From Nodosilinea sp. PGN35 (lineage in GTDB: Bacteria; Cyanobacteriota; Cyanobacteriia; Phormidesmidales; Phormidesmidaceae), in NCBI RefSeq assembly GCF_029109325.1, contig NZ_JAQKQJ010000015.1, positions 214,039 to 278,038 of the forward strand: a stretch of 64,000 nucleotides of DNA, given 5' to 3'. Shown here piece after piece: positions 1-7,640 of this stretch. A program made the translations under genes and the position numbers. Every line of letters begins with the position of its first letter. The first letter of the stretch is position 1. The notes under the pieces were generated by a model. That model was not told the DNA's origin. It did not search any database and was given only the letters and a program-made list of their open reading frames with translations.

Positions 1-1171
1 TTTTTGCCTGCAGCGCCTCCGCTTCGATCTCAATGCCCTCCTGCTTGGCGACTTCGCCCAGGGCCAGGGTGCGGCGCAGGCGATCGATCGCCTCAGGACG
101 GGTGCGCTGACGCATGGTGTCAACCAGTTCGCGGGTCAGCATTTTGTTGACGTCAATGCCCTGACGGCTGAGCTGCATGATGGTCTGGGTGAGCAAAAAG
201 TCCACCTCTTTTTGCACCAGCGTGTTGGGAATTTCAGCCTCCAGGTGCTCCACCAGCGCTTCGATCAGCGCGGCATCTTTGTTGGCCTTGGTCTTGTCGT
301 CGGCCTCCTCCTGGTAGCGATCGCTCAGCGATGTCCGCAACTCTTCGATAGTTTCAAACTCGCTGATCTCCTGGGCGAAGTCGTCGTCTAAATCGGGCAG
401 CTCCTTTTCCTTGATCTCCTTCAGGGTGATAGAGAACACCGCCGGTTTGCCCGCCAGCTCGGCTTGAGAATAGTCGTCGGGGAAGGGAATTTCGACATCC
501 TTGGCCTCGTCAAGGGCCATGCCGATAATGCCCTCCACAAAGCCAGGGATAAAGCGCCCTTCCTCCAGCTCTACCTGAAAGTCGGTGCCGGAGCCGCCCT
601 GAAATTCTTCAAAATCGCCGCCCTCGGTCTGCACCTTACCCACAAAGTCGATCACCGCCACATCCCCGGCCTGGGCTGGCCGATCTTCGATCGGTACCAG
701 GGTGGCCAGATTGTTCTGGTACTGGGCCAGGGTGCTGTCTACCCGTTCGGGGTCAGGCAAGATTTCTTCGGCCTGAACAGAGAGCCCGGTGTAGGTCTTG
801 AGGGTGACCCGGGGCGGCACGTCTACGGAGGCCTGGATAGTGATGGGCTGACCGGGTTCATACTGGCCGATTAGCTCCTCAAAGGCGCTCTTGAGCTGGT
901 AGTTGCCGATCGCATCGATCTCTTCCTGCTTGATCGCCTTGTCTACAGCGTTTTGCACCAGCTCTTCCAGCACCGCCGCCTTAAACTGGGTCACCCCTAC
1001 CCGCTGCAAGAAGACCTGTTTGGGCACCTTGCCCTTGCGGAAGCCCGGCACATTGACCGTCCGCATCATCTTGTTGAGCACCTGATCGTAGGTCTTTTGA
1101 GACAGATCGGCGGGAACTTCAATTTCCAGTCCCACCTGGCTGTCGGGCAGTACTTCCTGGGTAACTTTCAT
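1..1171 (-). CDS. tig: Trigger factor (partial, C-terminus beyond the window)
   Basis: Ribosome-associated chaperone and peptidyl-prolyl isomerase that binds nascent chains at the exit tunnel. The ATG is at 1171 on the minus strand, and 390 codons are visible before the window edge at position 2, so the gene is cut by the window and not broken. The N-terminal ribosome-binding signature GFRKGK is at residues 43-48. A FKBP-like domain follows at about residues 155-245, beginning GDVAVIDFVGKV, and then the start of the helical SurA-like C-terminal domain. In cyanobacteria tig usually leads a tig-clpP-clpX unit, so clpP/clpX would be expected just outside the window. It is divergent from asd. The family assignment is secure. 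Confidence 0.96.
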   Translation of the reverse strand, partial: MKVTQEVLPDSQVGLEIEVPADLSQKTYDQVLNKMMRTVNVPGFRKGKVPKQVFLQRVGVTQFKAAVLEELVQNAVDKAIKQEEIDAIGNYQLKSAFEELIGQYEPGQPITIQASVDVPPRVTLKTYTGLSVQAEEILPDPERVDSTLAQYQNNLATLVPIEDRPAQAGDVAVIDFVGKVQTEGGDFEEFQGGSGTDFQVELEEGRFIPGFVEGIIGMALDEAKDVEIPFPDDYSQAELAGKPAVFSITLKEIKEKELPDLDDDFAQEISEFETIEELRTSLSDRYQEEADDKTKANKDAALIEALVEHLEAEIPNTLVQKEVDFLLTQTIMQLSRQGIDVNKMLTRELVDTMRQRTRPEAIDRLRRTLALGEVAKQEGIEIEAEALQAK

Positions 1172-1501
1172 GGGGTCTTTTTGCTAACTAGACGGCGACT
1201 GCGCGCGCTCCAAACCGGGGAGGAACTTTTGGCGCAATTTATAAGCATACTCTATCGTCACGGCCTGACTGCTATTCCTTGGCTTTAGTGCACAATCCCG
1301 GCGCTCAGCCCTTGAATCTAGGGGCTTTGACCGCTCCCCTGGGGCAGGCCCCGGGCTTCCTGATTTCTTCAATATTTCACTGCCTCTTATTTTCGGCTGT
1401 GCTGCTGGCCGTGCTTTTGCGAGCGGGGCTATTGGCGGCAAGGGGCGAAGTGTTAGTATCGGCTGATGCAATAGGTTCTGTGCGTAGGTTGAGGTAGCGC
1501 T
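1172..1501. other. Divergent intergenic region between tig and asd
   Basis: 330 bp separating divergently transcribed tig and asd. It must carry both promoters, but I see no confident -35/-10 pair. Open frames crossing it have no recognisable product. An AT-rich patch at about 1235-1255 is the likeliest promoter area for tig; this is inference. Confidence 0.4.
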
Positions 1502-2527
1502 GTGTCGAACGGGCTAAGAGTTGCAATTATGGGGGCCACCGGGGCCGTGGGGGCAGAGCTGCTGACCCTGCTGGAGGAGCGATCGTTTCCCCTCAAAGAT
1601 TTGACTCTGCTGGCATCCCCTCGGTCGGCGGGCACCACCCTGACCTTTAGAGGTGAGGAGCTTCCGGTTCAGGCCCTAGGCGAAACCTCGTTTAATGGCA
1701 TCGACCTGGTGCTGGCCTCGGCGGGCGGCTCGGTTTCCCAAGCGTGGTTGCCCAAGGCGGTGGCGGCGGGTGCCCTCTGTATCGACAACTCCAGCGCCTA
1801 CCGCATGGATCCCTCCGTACCGTTAATCGTGCCTGAGGTCAACCCCAAGGCCGCTCAGGGCCACCAGGGCATTATCGCCAACCCCAACTGCACCACGATT
1901 CTCATGGCCCTCGCGGTGTGGCCGCTGCACCAGGTACAGCCCGTGCAGCGCCTGGTGGTGGCCACCTACCAATCGGCCAGCGGAGCCGGGGCCCGCGCCA
2001 TGGAAGAAGTCAAGCAGCAGGCCCGCGCCATTTTGGCCGGAGAAGAGCCGGTGGCAGAGTCCTTTCCCTACCCCCTGGCCTTTAACCTGTTTCCCCACAA
2101 TTCGCCCCTGGGGGAAAACGGCTACTGCCAGGAAGAGATGAAGATGGTGAACGAGACCCGCAAGATCTTTGGGGCCGAAGCCCTGCGGATCTCGGCCACC
2201 TGCGTGCGGGTGCCCGTGCTGCGCGCCCACTCCGAGGCGGTGAATATAGAGTTCGCTACGCCCTTTTCGCCCCAGCAGGCCAAGGCGGTGCTATCTGAGG
2301 CCCCCGGCGTGCGGGTGGTAGAAGACTGGAGCCGCAACTACTTCCCCATGCCCATGGAGGCCAGCGGCCAGGACGACGTGCTGGTGGGCCGCATTCGCCA
2401 GGATATCTCTAACCCCAACGCCCTGGAGCTGTGGCTCAGCGGCGACCAGATCCGCAAGGGGGCGGCCCTGAACGCGGTGCAAATCGCCGAACTGGTGATG
2501 GTGTCTGGGGCCGTGGCGGCGGGGTAG
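1502..2527 (+). CDS. asd: Aspartate-semialdehyde dehydrogenase
   Basis: Converts aspartyl phosphate to aspartate semialdehyde with NADPH, the branch point to lysine/diaminopimelate, threonine and methionine. It is 341 aa, the family's usual length. The N-terminal Rossmann motif GATGAVG is at residues 11-17. The catalytic cysteine is Cys130 in NPNC, followed by QSASGAG and the substrate-binding segment RVPVLRAHSEAVN. The start is a GTG at 1502; no ATG lies in a sensible place upstream. In other cyanobacteria asd is followed directly by dapA and rnj. Here a Uma2 gene and a STAND NTPase gene on the opposite strand lie between asd and dapA. Confidence 0.97.
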   Translation: MSNGLRVAIMGATGAVGAELLTLLEERSFPLKDLTLLASPRSAGTTLTFRGEELPVQALGETSFNGIDLVLASAGGSVSQAWLPKAVAAGALCIDNSSAYRMDPSVPLIVPEVNPKAAQGHQGIIANPNCTTILMALAVWPLHQVQPVQRLVVATYQSASGAGARAMEEVKQQARAILAGEEPVAESFPYPLAFNLFPHNSPLGENGYCQEEMKMVNETRKIFGAEALRISATCVRVPVLRAHSEAVNIEFATPFSPQQAKAVLSEAPGVRVVEDWSRNYFPMPMEASGQDDVLVGRIRQDISNPNALELWLSGDQIRKGAALNAVQIAELVMVSGAVAAG

Positions 2528-2542
2528 GGGGCAGTCTGCAAA

Positions 2543-2573
2543 GAGTCCTGGGTTCTCGGAGAACCCAGGACTC
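2543..2573. repeat. Perfect palindrome, copy 1, downstream of asd
   Basis: Two 15-bp arms (GAGTCCTGGGTTCTC and its exact complement) around one central base, lying 16 bp after the asd stop. A closely similar palindrome occurs at 6139-6171 and shares the CCTGGGTTCT core and a TCTGGCGG flank. It could fold as a terminator-like hairpin but no T-run follows. The two copies bracket the block inserted between asd and dapA. Confidence 0.85.
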
Positions 2574-2645
2574 TGGCGGAGTAGCAGCTCCACCCCACCC
2601 ATGCATCGCTGCTATCGTAAAAGGAGACACCTGGGGACTATAGCC

Positions 2646-3215
2646 ATGACGTCTGCTGTCGATCGAGTGCGCTGGACAACCGCTGACCTGGAGCTTTTCC
2701 CGGAGGATGGCAAGCGCTACGAAATCATTGACGGAGAACTGATTGTGACCCGCGCCCCTAGCTGGAGCCATCAAGAAGTCACTGGCCGGGTGTTTGCGGC
2801 CCTAGATAGCTGGTGTCAGGAGACAGATTTAGGTCGAGCGGCCATCAACCCTGGCATCCTTTTCACCGAGGAAGACAATGTTATTCCCGACGTGGTGTGG
2901 GCCAGCCATGAACGGCTGGAGCTGCTGATGGACGAGGCCGAGCACCTGACCGGGGCACCAGAACTGGTTGTGGAGGTGCTATCGCCGGGGAGCAAGAACG
3001 AACAGCGCGATCGCCAGCTCAAGCTCAAGCTCTATTCCCAGCAGGGGGTGCAGGAATACTGGATTGTGAGCCCGCCCCTGCACCAGGTGCAGGTTTACCG
3101 ACGAGACCATGCCCTGCTGACCCTGGTGGTGACCCTCCAGGCAGTGGACACGCTGACCTCGCCCCTGCTGCCGGAGTTTGCCTGCCCCCTCAGCCGCATC
3201 TTTGGGCTCCGCTAG
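2646..3215 (+). CDS. Uma2 family (DUF820) putative endonuclease
   Basis: Member of the Uma2/DUF820 family, a PD-(D/E)XK-fold group greatly expanded in cyanobacteria whose function is mostly unproven. With the ATG at 2646 it is 189 aa, typical length. The N-terminus WTTADLELFPEDGKRYE is the usual family opening. Acidic and lysine residues expected of the nuclease fold are present in PDVVW, LVVEVLSPGS and the KLKLYSQQGVQEYW segment. An in-frame ATG at 2601 would add 15 atypical residues, so I prefer 2646, although the AAGGAG at 2621-2626 is then a long 19 bp away. It sits in the accessory block between asd and dapA, convergent with the STAND NTPase gene. Whether the two work together is unknown. 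Confidence 0.85.
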   Translation: MTSAVDRVRWTTADLELFPEDGKRYEIIDGELIVTRAPSWSHQEVTGRVFAALDSWCQETDLGRAAINPGILFTEEDNVIPDVVWASHERLELLMDEAEHLTGAPELVVEVLSPGSKNEQRDRQLKLKLYSQQGVQEYWIVSPPLHQVQVYRRDHALLTLVVTLQAVDTLTSPLLPEFACPLSRIFGLR

Positions 3216-3234
3216 GGCTTTGAACAGCGATCAA

Positions 3235-3404
3235 CCCGTAGGGTGCATTAGGCGGCCCATTCCCCTGGCTCCCTGCCCTCCAGTCCCCGCCCGCCAATGC
3301 ACCGCCTACCCATGCCGCGACACCCCGCATTCGGTGCATTACGGCCAGGCCCAAATTTATGGGTAATTGGCTCAAACCCTGCAAGGCCTAATGCACCCTA
3401 CGGG
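3235..3404. repeat. 170-bp MITE-like element with perfect 19-bp terminal inverted repeats
   Basis: The ends CCCGTAGGGTGCATTAGGC (3235-3253) and its exact complement (3386-3404) enclose about 130 bp with no gene. GTAGGGTGCATT-type ends recur at 61897. It fills the gap between the convergent Uma2 and STAND genes and ends 6 bp from the STAND stop codon. No flanking target-site duplication was obvious to me. Confidence 0.8.
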
Positions 3405-3410
3405 TGGGAA

Positions 3411-6026
3411 TTACGCAAGCTGGGCCAGCAGGGCGGTGGCTTCGTCGAGGGCGACGCGGTACACGTGGTCGCCGCCGTCGCAGGTGGCGAGGCGGTGGGC
3501 CGCCTGGGCGTGGGGGCGGGCCTGGGCGGGGTCGCCCTGGGCCAGGTGGTGCTGGGCCAAAAACAGATTGATGTCGGCCCCCTGGAGGACGTAGCCACAG
3601 CGATCGGCGATCGCCAGGGCCTGCTGGGCCAGGGAAAGGGTCTCGGCAGGCTTGTCCTGGGCAGCCCGCAGCCGCGCCAGGTCGAGCAGGATGTCGGCTT
3701 CGGCGTCTACAGCGTTGATGGTGCGGCAGCGGGTGAGGGCGTCGGTGAGGTGGGTGTCGCTGGCGGATAGATCGCCGTTGACCCGGTGGGCGGCCCCCAG
3801 CAGCCAGTGGGCGCGGACGTAGTCGCGTTCGACAGGATGTATAGCGCGGGCAGTTTCGTCGGCGAGTTCGAGCGATCGCTCCGCCGCCGCCAGCGCCATC
3901 CCTGCCCCAGCGGTATCTCCCGCCCGCCCCCGCAGCAGCCCCGCCAGCGATCGGTAGGCCCAATCGATGCAAAGTCCCTGCAGATTAGTTGTTTTATTCC
4001 AGTACTCTGTGGAAAGTTGCAACTCCGCTTCTGCTTTTGCCCATACTCCTCGGTAGGTCAGCAGTCGTCCTAGTTCCCCACGCTCAACCGCCTCCCAATA
4101 CTCATTGGCAATGATCCGGCAAAGTTCAATTGATCTATACAAGTTGGCTTCAGCAGCTTGCATAGCACCGATAGGGAGTTGTACCACGTAAGCCAAATTT
4201 CCTAGGACAACTGCTACATTTCTCTGATTTCCTAATCTTGCGGCAATAACAGCCCCACTCTCAAACAAAGGCATTGCCACCCTCGGTTGTCCGCTTAAGC
4301 TGTAATTGTCTGCTAGTGCGTTTAACACCTGGCCCTGACTGCCTTCATTTCGCAGTTGCGGCGGCTGGTCTTCGCCCTGGGGAAAGAGGGCGCGCAGCAG
4401 TTCAATCTGCAACTGGTAGGCTCCTAGGCCGTAGGTGGGTTCATCAATGCGCTCAAGAAACAAGTCACACGCCTCGTCGTACTGCTCTGCCCGCACCATG
4501 TGGTGATACAGCTCAATCACCGGGGCCAGGTCGTCCAGGGTGGTCACATGCTCTGGCCCGGGCACCGTGGCAAAGTAGTCGCGCAGCTGGCCGTGGGCGG
4601 CGGTGCGGGCCTCGGTGGCCATGCGGCCATAGGCATAGCGCCGCACGATGGGGTGTAGGTCAAACCACACCTGTGGCCCCTGAGGCGTCCGTCGCGTCTC
4701 CTGCTGCACCAGCCCCCGATTGATCAAATCCCGCAGGATAGCCTGTAGGGGCATAGCACCGCTACGCTCCCCCGCAGCCTCGGCATCATCACCCGCCCCA
4801 TCGCCCTGGGCAAGGGCCTGCAACACCCCGTAGGCCACCGGGCTACGAAAGCAAGCAATCCGCCCCAGCAGCTGCCGCCCCGCCGGGGGCAGGCTGTCGT
4901 AGGTGCGGGCCAGCACATGGTTGCGCCGCTGCACCAGGTCGCCGGTTACATCCAGGCTGTCGGCGGCGCGGATGTCGTTGGGGCAGTCAAAATTTTGGGC
5001 AATGTAGCCCGCCACCAGCCGCAGGCTGAGGGGGTGAAAGCCATAGTTCTCGCACACCCGCTCAATTTCATTCCGGTTGCCCGCCACCCCCTGGCGACGA
5101 AAGAACGTCACCGCATCGTCTGGGGCTAGCGATCGCAGTTCCTTCTCCCCACAGCCCGCCAGCAAACCACCGTGCTGCTCCACCGCCCGAGGCCGCAGCC
5201 GAGTAGACATCAGTACCCGCCCCCGCAGCCCCGGCAGACAGGCCACCCCCCGCAAAAACTCCTCCGCCAGCGGACTAATGCACTCGCGCCCCTCCCCCAT
5301 CCTCCCAACCTCCCCCACCCCCTCACCAGCTACACCCCCTCCCAACGGCTCATCCCCCTGGTACGCCGCCCCCAGCCCCCCGTAGGCCCGCAGCTCCCGC
5401 TCAAAGCCATCCATCACGATCAGCACCGGGTGCCGTTGCAGGTAGATCAGCACCGCCTGGAGCTGCTGGCGGGGCGGCACCCGGCCTGGGTTGTGGCCCG
5501 TCAGGTAAGCGAAGATCTCTGGCAAAAAGTTGTCGAAGCTGGCCGAGGCTTCGTAGAAGCTCCACCACACCACCTGGGGCCACTCCTGCGAGTCCACCCG
5601 GTGGGTGAGCCAGTGCCAGGTGAGGGCGCTTTTGCCAAAGCCCCCCAGGGCAAGCAGCACATACAGCGGCTGGTTGCTCTGCCCTAACCAGTTGGTGAGG
5701 ACTTCTAGCTCGGCGGTGCGCCCGGTGAAGTTGGGCGGCATGGGGTAGGGGTGGGCCAAAAACCATCCCTGGGGCCGTTCAGGCGGGCGAGGAATGAACT
5801 TAGCCAGGACTTCCTCCACCAGCTCCAGCCCGCAACCCATAGGGCTTTCGGCCCAGGCCAGCAGTTCCGTCACGCGCTGGGCGGGCGGGGCCAAAGGCGG
5901 CGAGACATTCCCCGACGGCGGGTTCAGCGCAAAAATCACCTGCTCTAGCTGGGCGACGGGCAGAGACGAGAGCCGCTGAAACAGGTCAAAACGCTGGGCA
6001 ATATTGTCTGAATAGGCCACGGGCAA
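3411..6026 (-). CDS. STAND-class NTPase with N-terminal adaptor-like domain and C-terminal TPR-like repeats
   Basis: 871 aa signal-transduction ATPase of the NB-ARC/STAND type. Residues about 12-78 form a small helical domain (FALNPPSG and LLAWAESP motifs) resembling effector-associated (death-like adaptor) domains; the same domain opens the STAND gene at 62256. The NTPase core has Walker A GGFGKS at 128-133, Walker B VLIVMDGFE at 201-209, an MSTRLRP sensor-like segment at 273-279 and HPLSLRL at 331-337. A winged-helix-like region and helical TPR-like repeats follow to the C-terminus. Residues about 219-255 are a glycine-rich insert encoded by a C-rich tract. The start is uncertain: TTG at 6026, or GTG at 6020. 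Such proteins typically oligomerise on sensing a trigger. The trigger and effector here are unknown. Confidence 0.85.
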   Translation of the reverse strand: MPVAYSDNIAQRFDLFQRLSSLPVAQLEQVIFALNPPSGNVSPPLAPPAQRVTELLAWAESPMGCGLELVEEVLAKFIPRPPERPQGWFLAHPYPMPPNFTGRTAELEVLTNWLGQSNQPLYVLLALGGFGKSALTWHWLTHRVDSQEWPQVVWWSFYEASASFDNFLPEIFAYLTGHNPGRVPPRQQLQAVLIYLQRHPVLIVMDGFERELRAYGGLGAAYQGDEPLGGGVAGEGVGEVGRMGEGRECISPLAEEFLRGVACLPGLRGRVLMSTRLRPRAVEQHGGLLAGCGEKELRSLAPDDAVTFFRRQGVAGNRNEIERVCENYGFHPLSLRLVAGYIAQNFDCPNDIRAADSLDVTGDLVQRRNHVLARTYDSLPPAGRQLLGRIACFRSPVAYGVLQALAQGDGAGDDAEAAGERSGAMPLQAILRDLINRGLVQQETRRTPQGPQVWFDLHPIVRRYAYGRMATEARTAAHGQLRDYFATVPGPEHVTTLDDLAPVIELYHHMVRAEQYDEACDLFLERIDEPTYGLGAYQLQIELLRALFPQGEDQPPQLRNEGSQGQVLNALADNYSLSGQPRVAMPLFESGAVIAARLGNQRNVAVVLGNLAYVVQLPIGAMQAAEANLYRSIELCRIIANEYWEAVERGELGRLLTYRGVWAKAEAELQLSTEYWNKTTNLQGLCIDWAYRSLAGLLRGRAGDTAGAGMALAAAERSLELADETARAIHPVERDYVRAHWLLGAAHRVNGDLSASDTHLTDALTRCRTINAVDAEADILLDLARLRAAQDKPAETLSLAQQALAIADRCGYVLQGADINLFLAQHHLAQGDPAQARPHAQAAHRLATCDGGDHVYRVALDEATALLAQLA
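5285..5352 (-). repeat. C-rich low-complexity tract inside the STAND gene
   Basis: On the plus strand the sequence is runs of CCTCCC, CCATCC and CACCCC units, unlike the flanking codons. On the coding strand it encodes a Gly/Glu-rich insert (GGGVAGEGVGEVGRMGEG) shortly after Walker B. It looks like a simple-sequence insertion kept in frame. That origin is inference. Confidence 0.6.
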
Positions 6027-6138
6027 GGGCTACGGGCGGCGGTAGGGCGTTGACTACAACTATACTCGCTGCCTCTCTGCCGCGCCGCCCGCCATGCTCC
6101 GCCCTCAGCGTGGCGGAATGCTTGCGGCATAGGCTTAA

Positions 6139-6171
6139 AGATCCCTGGGTTCTTCGAGAACCCAGGGATCT
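6139..6171. repeat. Palindrome, copy 2, upstream of dapA
   Basis: 15-bp arms (AGATCCCTGGGTTCT and its exact complement) around TCG. It shares its core and TCTGGCGG right flank with the palindrome at 2543-2573. It lies between the STAND start and the dapA promoter. Confidence 0.85.
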
Positions 6172-6247
6172 GGCGGTGGGGCAGCGATCGCCCTGCGGCA
6201 GATTTTTCCCACAATCTTGGCCATCGCCCGCCCAGCTCGGACGAACT

Positions 6248-6256
6248 TGGTATAAT
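6248..6256 (+). promoter_or_regulatory. Extended -10 promoter element for dapA
   Basis: TGGTATAAT, a perfect TATAAT with the upstream TG of an extended -10, 37 bp before the dapA GTG. No good -35 is present at the matching distance. It suggests dapA has its own promoter now that it is separated from asd. Confidence 0.6.
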
Positions 6257-6293
6257 CTCAGGGCACTGACTTCGTAGGACGTAAGGCATTCGG

Positions 6294-7199
6294 GTGACAT
6301 ATTTTGGCAGAGTGCTAACGGCAATGGTGACGCCATTCTCTGAAGATGGCTCCGTTGACTACGCCGTGGCCGAGCGCCTGGCTGACCATCTGGTGAACAA
6401 CGGCAGCGATGGGCTGGTGGTGTGCGGCACCACAGGTGAGTCGCCCACCCTGAGTTGGCAAGAGGAGTATCAGCTCTACAAGACGGTGCGCGAAGCGGTG
6501 GCGGGCCGTGCTAAGGTGATCGCGGGTACTGGCTCCAATTCGACCTCAGAGGCCATTGAGGCTACCCGCCATGCCGGTGAGCTGGGGCTAGACGGGTCTC
6601 TGCAGGTGGTGCCCTACTACAACAAGCCCTCCCAAGAGGGGCTCTATCAGCACTTTAGCCAGATTGCGGCGGCGGTGCCCGACTTGCCAATCATGCTGTA
6701 CAACATTCCGGGGAGAACCGGCTGTGCCCTGGCGGTAGACACCACTGCCCGTCTGGCAGAAATATCGAATATAGTGGCTATTAAGGAGGCTAGTGGAAGC
6801 TTAGACCAAGCCAGTCAAATCAGGTACTATACCCCCGCCGAGTTTAGCATCTACTCTGGGGATGACTCCCTAACTCTGCCAGTGCTCGCCGTGGGCGGCT
6901 GTGGGGTGGTGAGCGTGGCCAGTCACCTGGTTGGCCCACACATTCAAAAGATGGTGCAGGCCTACGCAGCCGGAGAGACCCGGTTGGCCACCGAAATACA
7001 TTTGCAGTTGTTGCCTTTGTTTAAGGTTTTGTTTGTTACCACCAACCCGGTGCCGCTTAAGGTAGCGCTTGCTCACCAGGGCTGGCCAGTGGGCGCAGTG
7101 CGATCGCCCCTGTGCATGCCCGACGAGTCAACTACCGCCGCTATTCTCCAGGTGCTTGAGCAGCTTTCTGCCAGCGATGTCTTAGCCAAGCGCGCCTAG
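6294..7199 (+). CDS. dapA: 4-hydroxy-tetrahydrodipicolinate synthase
   Basis: Condenses pyruvate with aspartate semialdehyde in lysine and diaminopimelate synthesis, using the product of asd upstream. It is 301 aa with a GTG start at 6294; the opening FGRVLTAMVTPF is the normal family N-terminus, so no upstream start is needed. GTTGES lies at residues 45-50, the catalytic tyrosine is Tyr136 in LYNIPGRTG, and the Schiff-base lysine is Lys164 in VAIKEASG. It is followed after a 441-bp gap by rnj, the order known from other cyanobacteria. Confidence 0.97.
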   Translation: MTYFGRVLTAMVTPFSEDGSVDYAVAERLADHLVNNGSDGLVVCGTTGESPTLSWQEEYQLYKTVREAVAGRAKVIAGTGSNSTSEAIEATRHAGELGLDGSLQVVPYYNKPSQEGLYQHFSQIAAAVPDLPIMLYNIPGRTGCALAVDTTARLAEISNIVAIKEASGSLDQASQIRYYTPAEFSIYSGDDSLTLPVLAVGGCGVVSVASHLVGPHIQKMVQAYAAGETRLATEIHLQLLPLFKVLFVTTNPVPLKVALAHQGWPVGAVRSPLCMPDESTTAAILQVLEQLSASDVLAKRA

Positions 7200-7640
7200 G
7201 GCATTCTCAACCCAGGGGTTGTTCTCCTCCAGAGGGCCTAGCCCGCGTCGGCGTCAAGGCCAAACCCGCAGCAGATTGCTCTGCCCTACCGCTATCCACG
7301 CCAGCTTTCTCACAACTGAATAGCCTGCTTGTTCTTTACTACTTGTGTAACGTTATCTATGGATCTATCTGTATCATCTACGGCCCCGGCCTGTACGACC
7401 GCTGAGCTTGCGGTATTTGCCAGGGCTTCTGCTGTTCCTATAGCTACTCCTGCTAACCTCTAGCGCTCAAGCCAGCCACGGCATGAGGGCAGAGCTGCCA
7501 TCCTGCCGGAGGCTCTTCAGCCCCTTGCTAATTCTGAAATGAGCTTTGGGGTCAGCGCGGCCAAGGTCTCTAGCACCATTTATTCCTTTTTCAAATTTTC
7601 CACCTTTCACAACGACTGTTTACCACTGACGAGACTGTAT
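7200..7640. other. Intergenic region between dapA and rnj
   Basis: 441 bp without a convincing gene. It is pyrimidine-rich towards rnj. A 34-codon frame at 7359-7463 has no recognisable product. No clear terminator hairpin follows dapA, so read-through into rnj is possible. It may be a long rnj leader. Confidence 0.4.

Noticed and set aside
1279..1497. 72-codon frame in the tig-asd gap
   Set aside because: No family features; it lies in the divergent promoter region.
7359..7463. 34-codon frame between dapA and rnj
   Set aside because: Ala/Thr-rich with no recognisable family and no clear ribosome-binding site; kept only as a remark.
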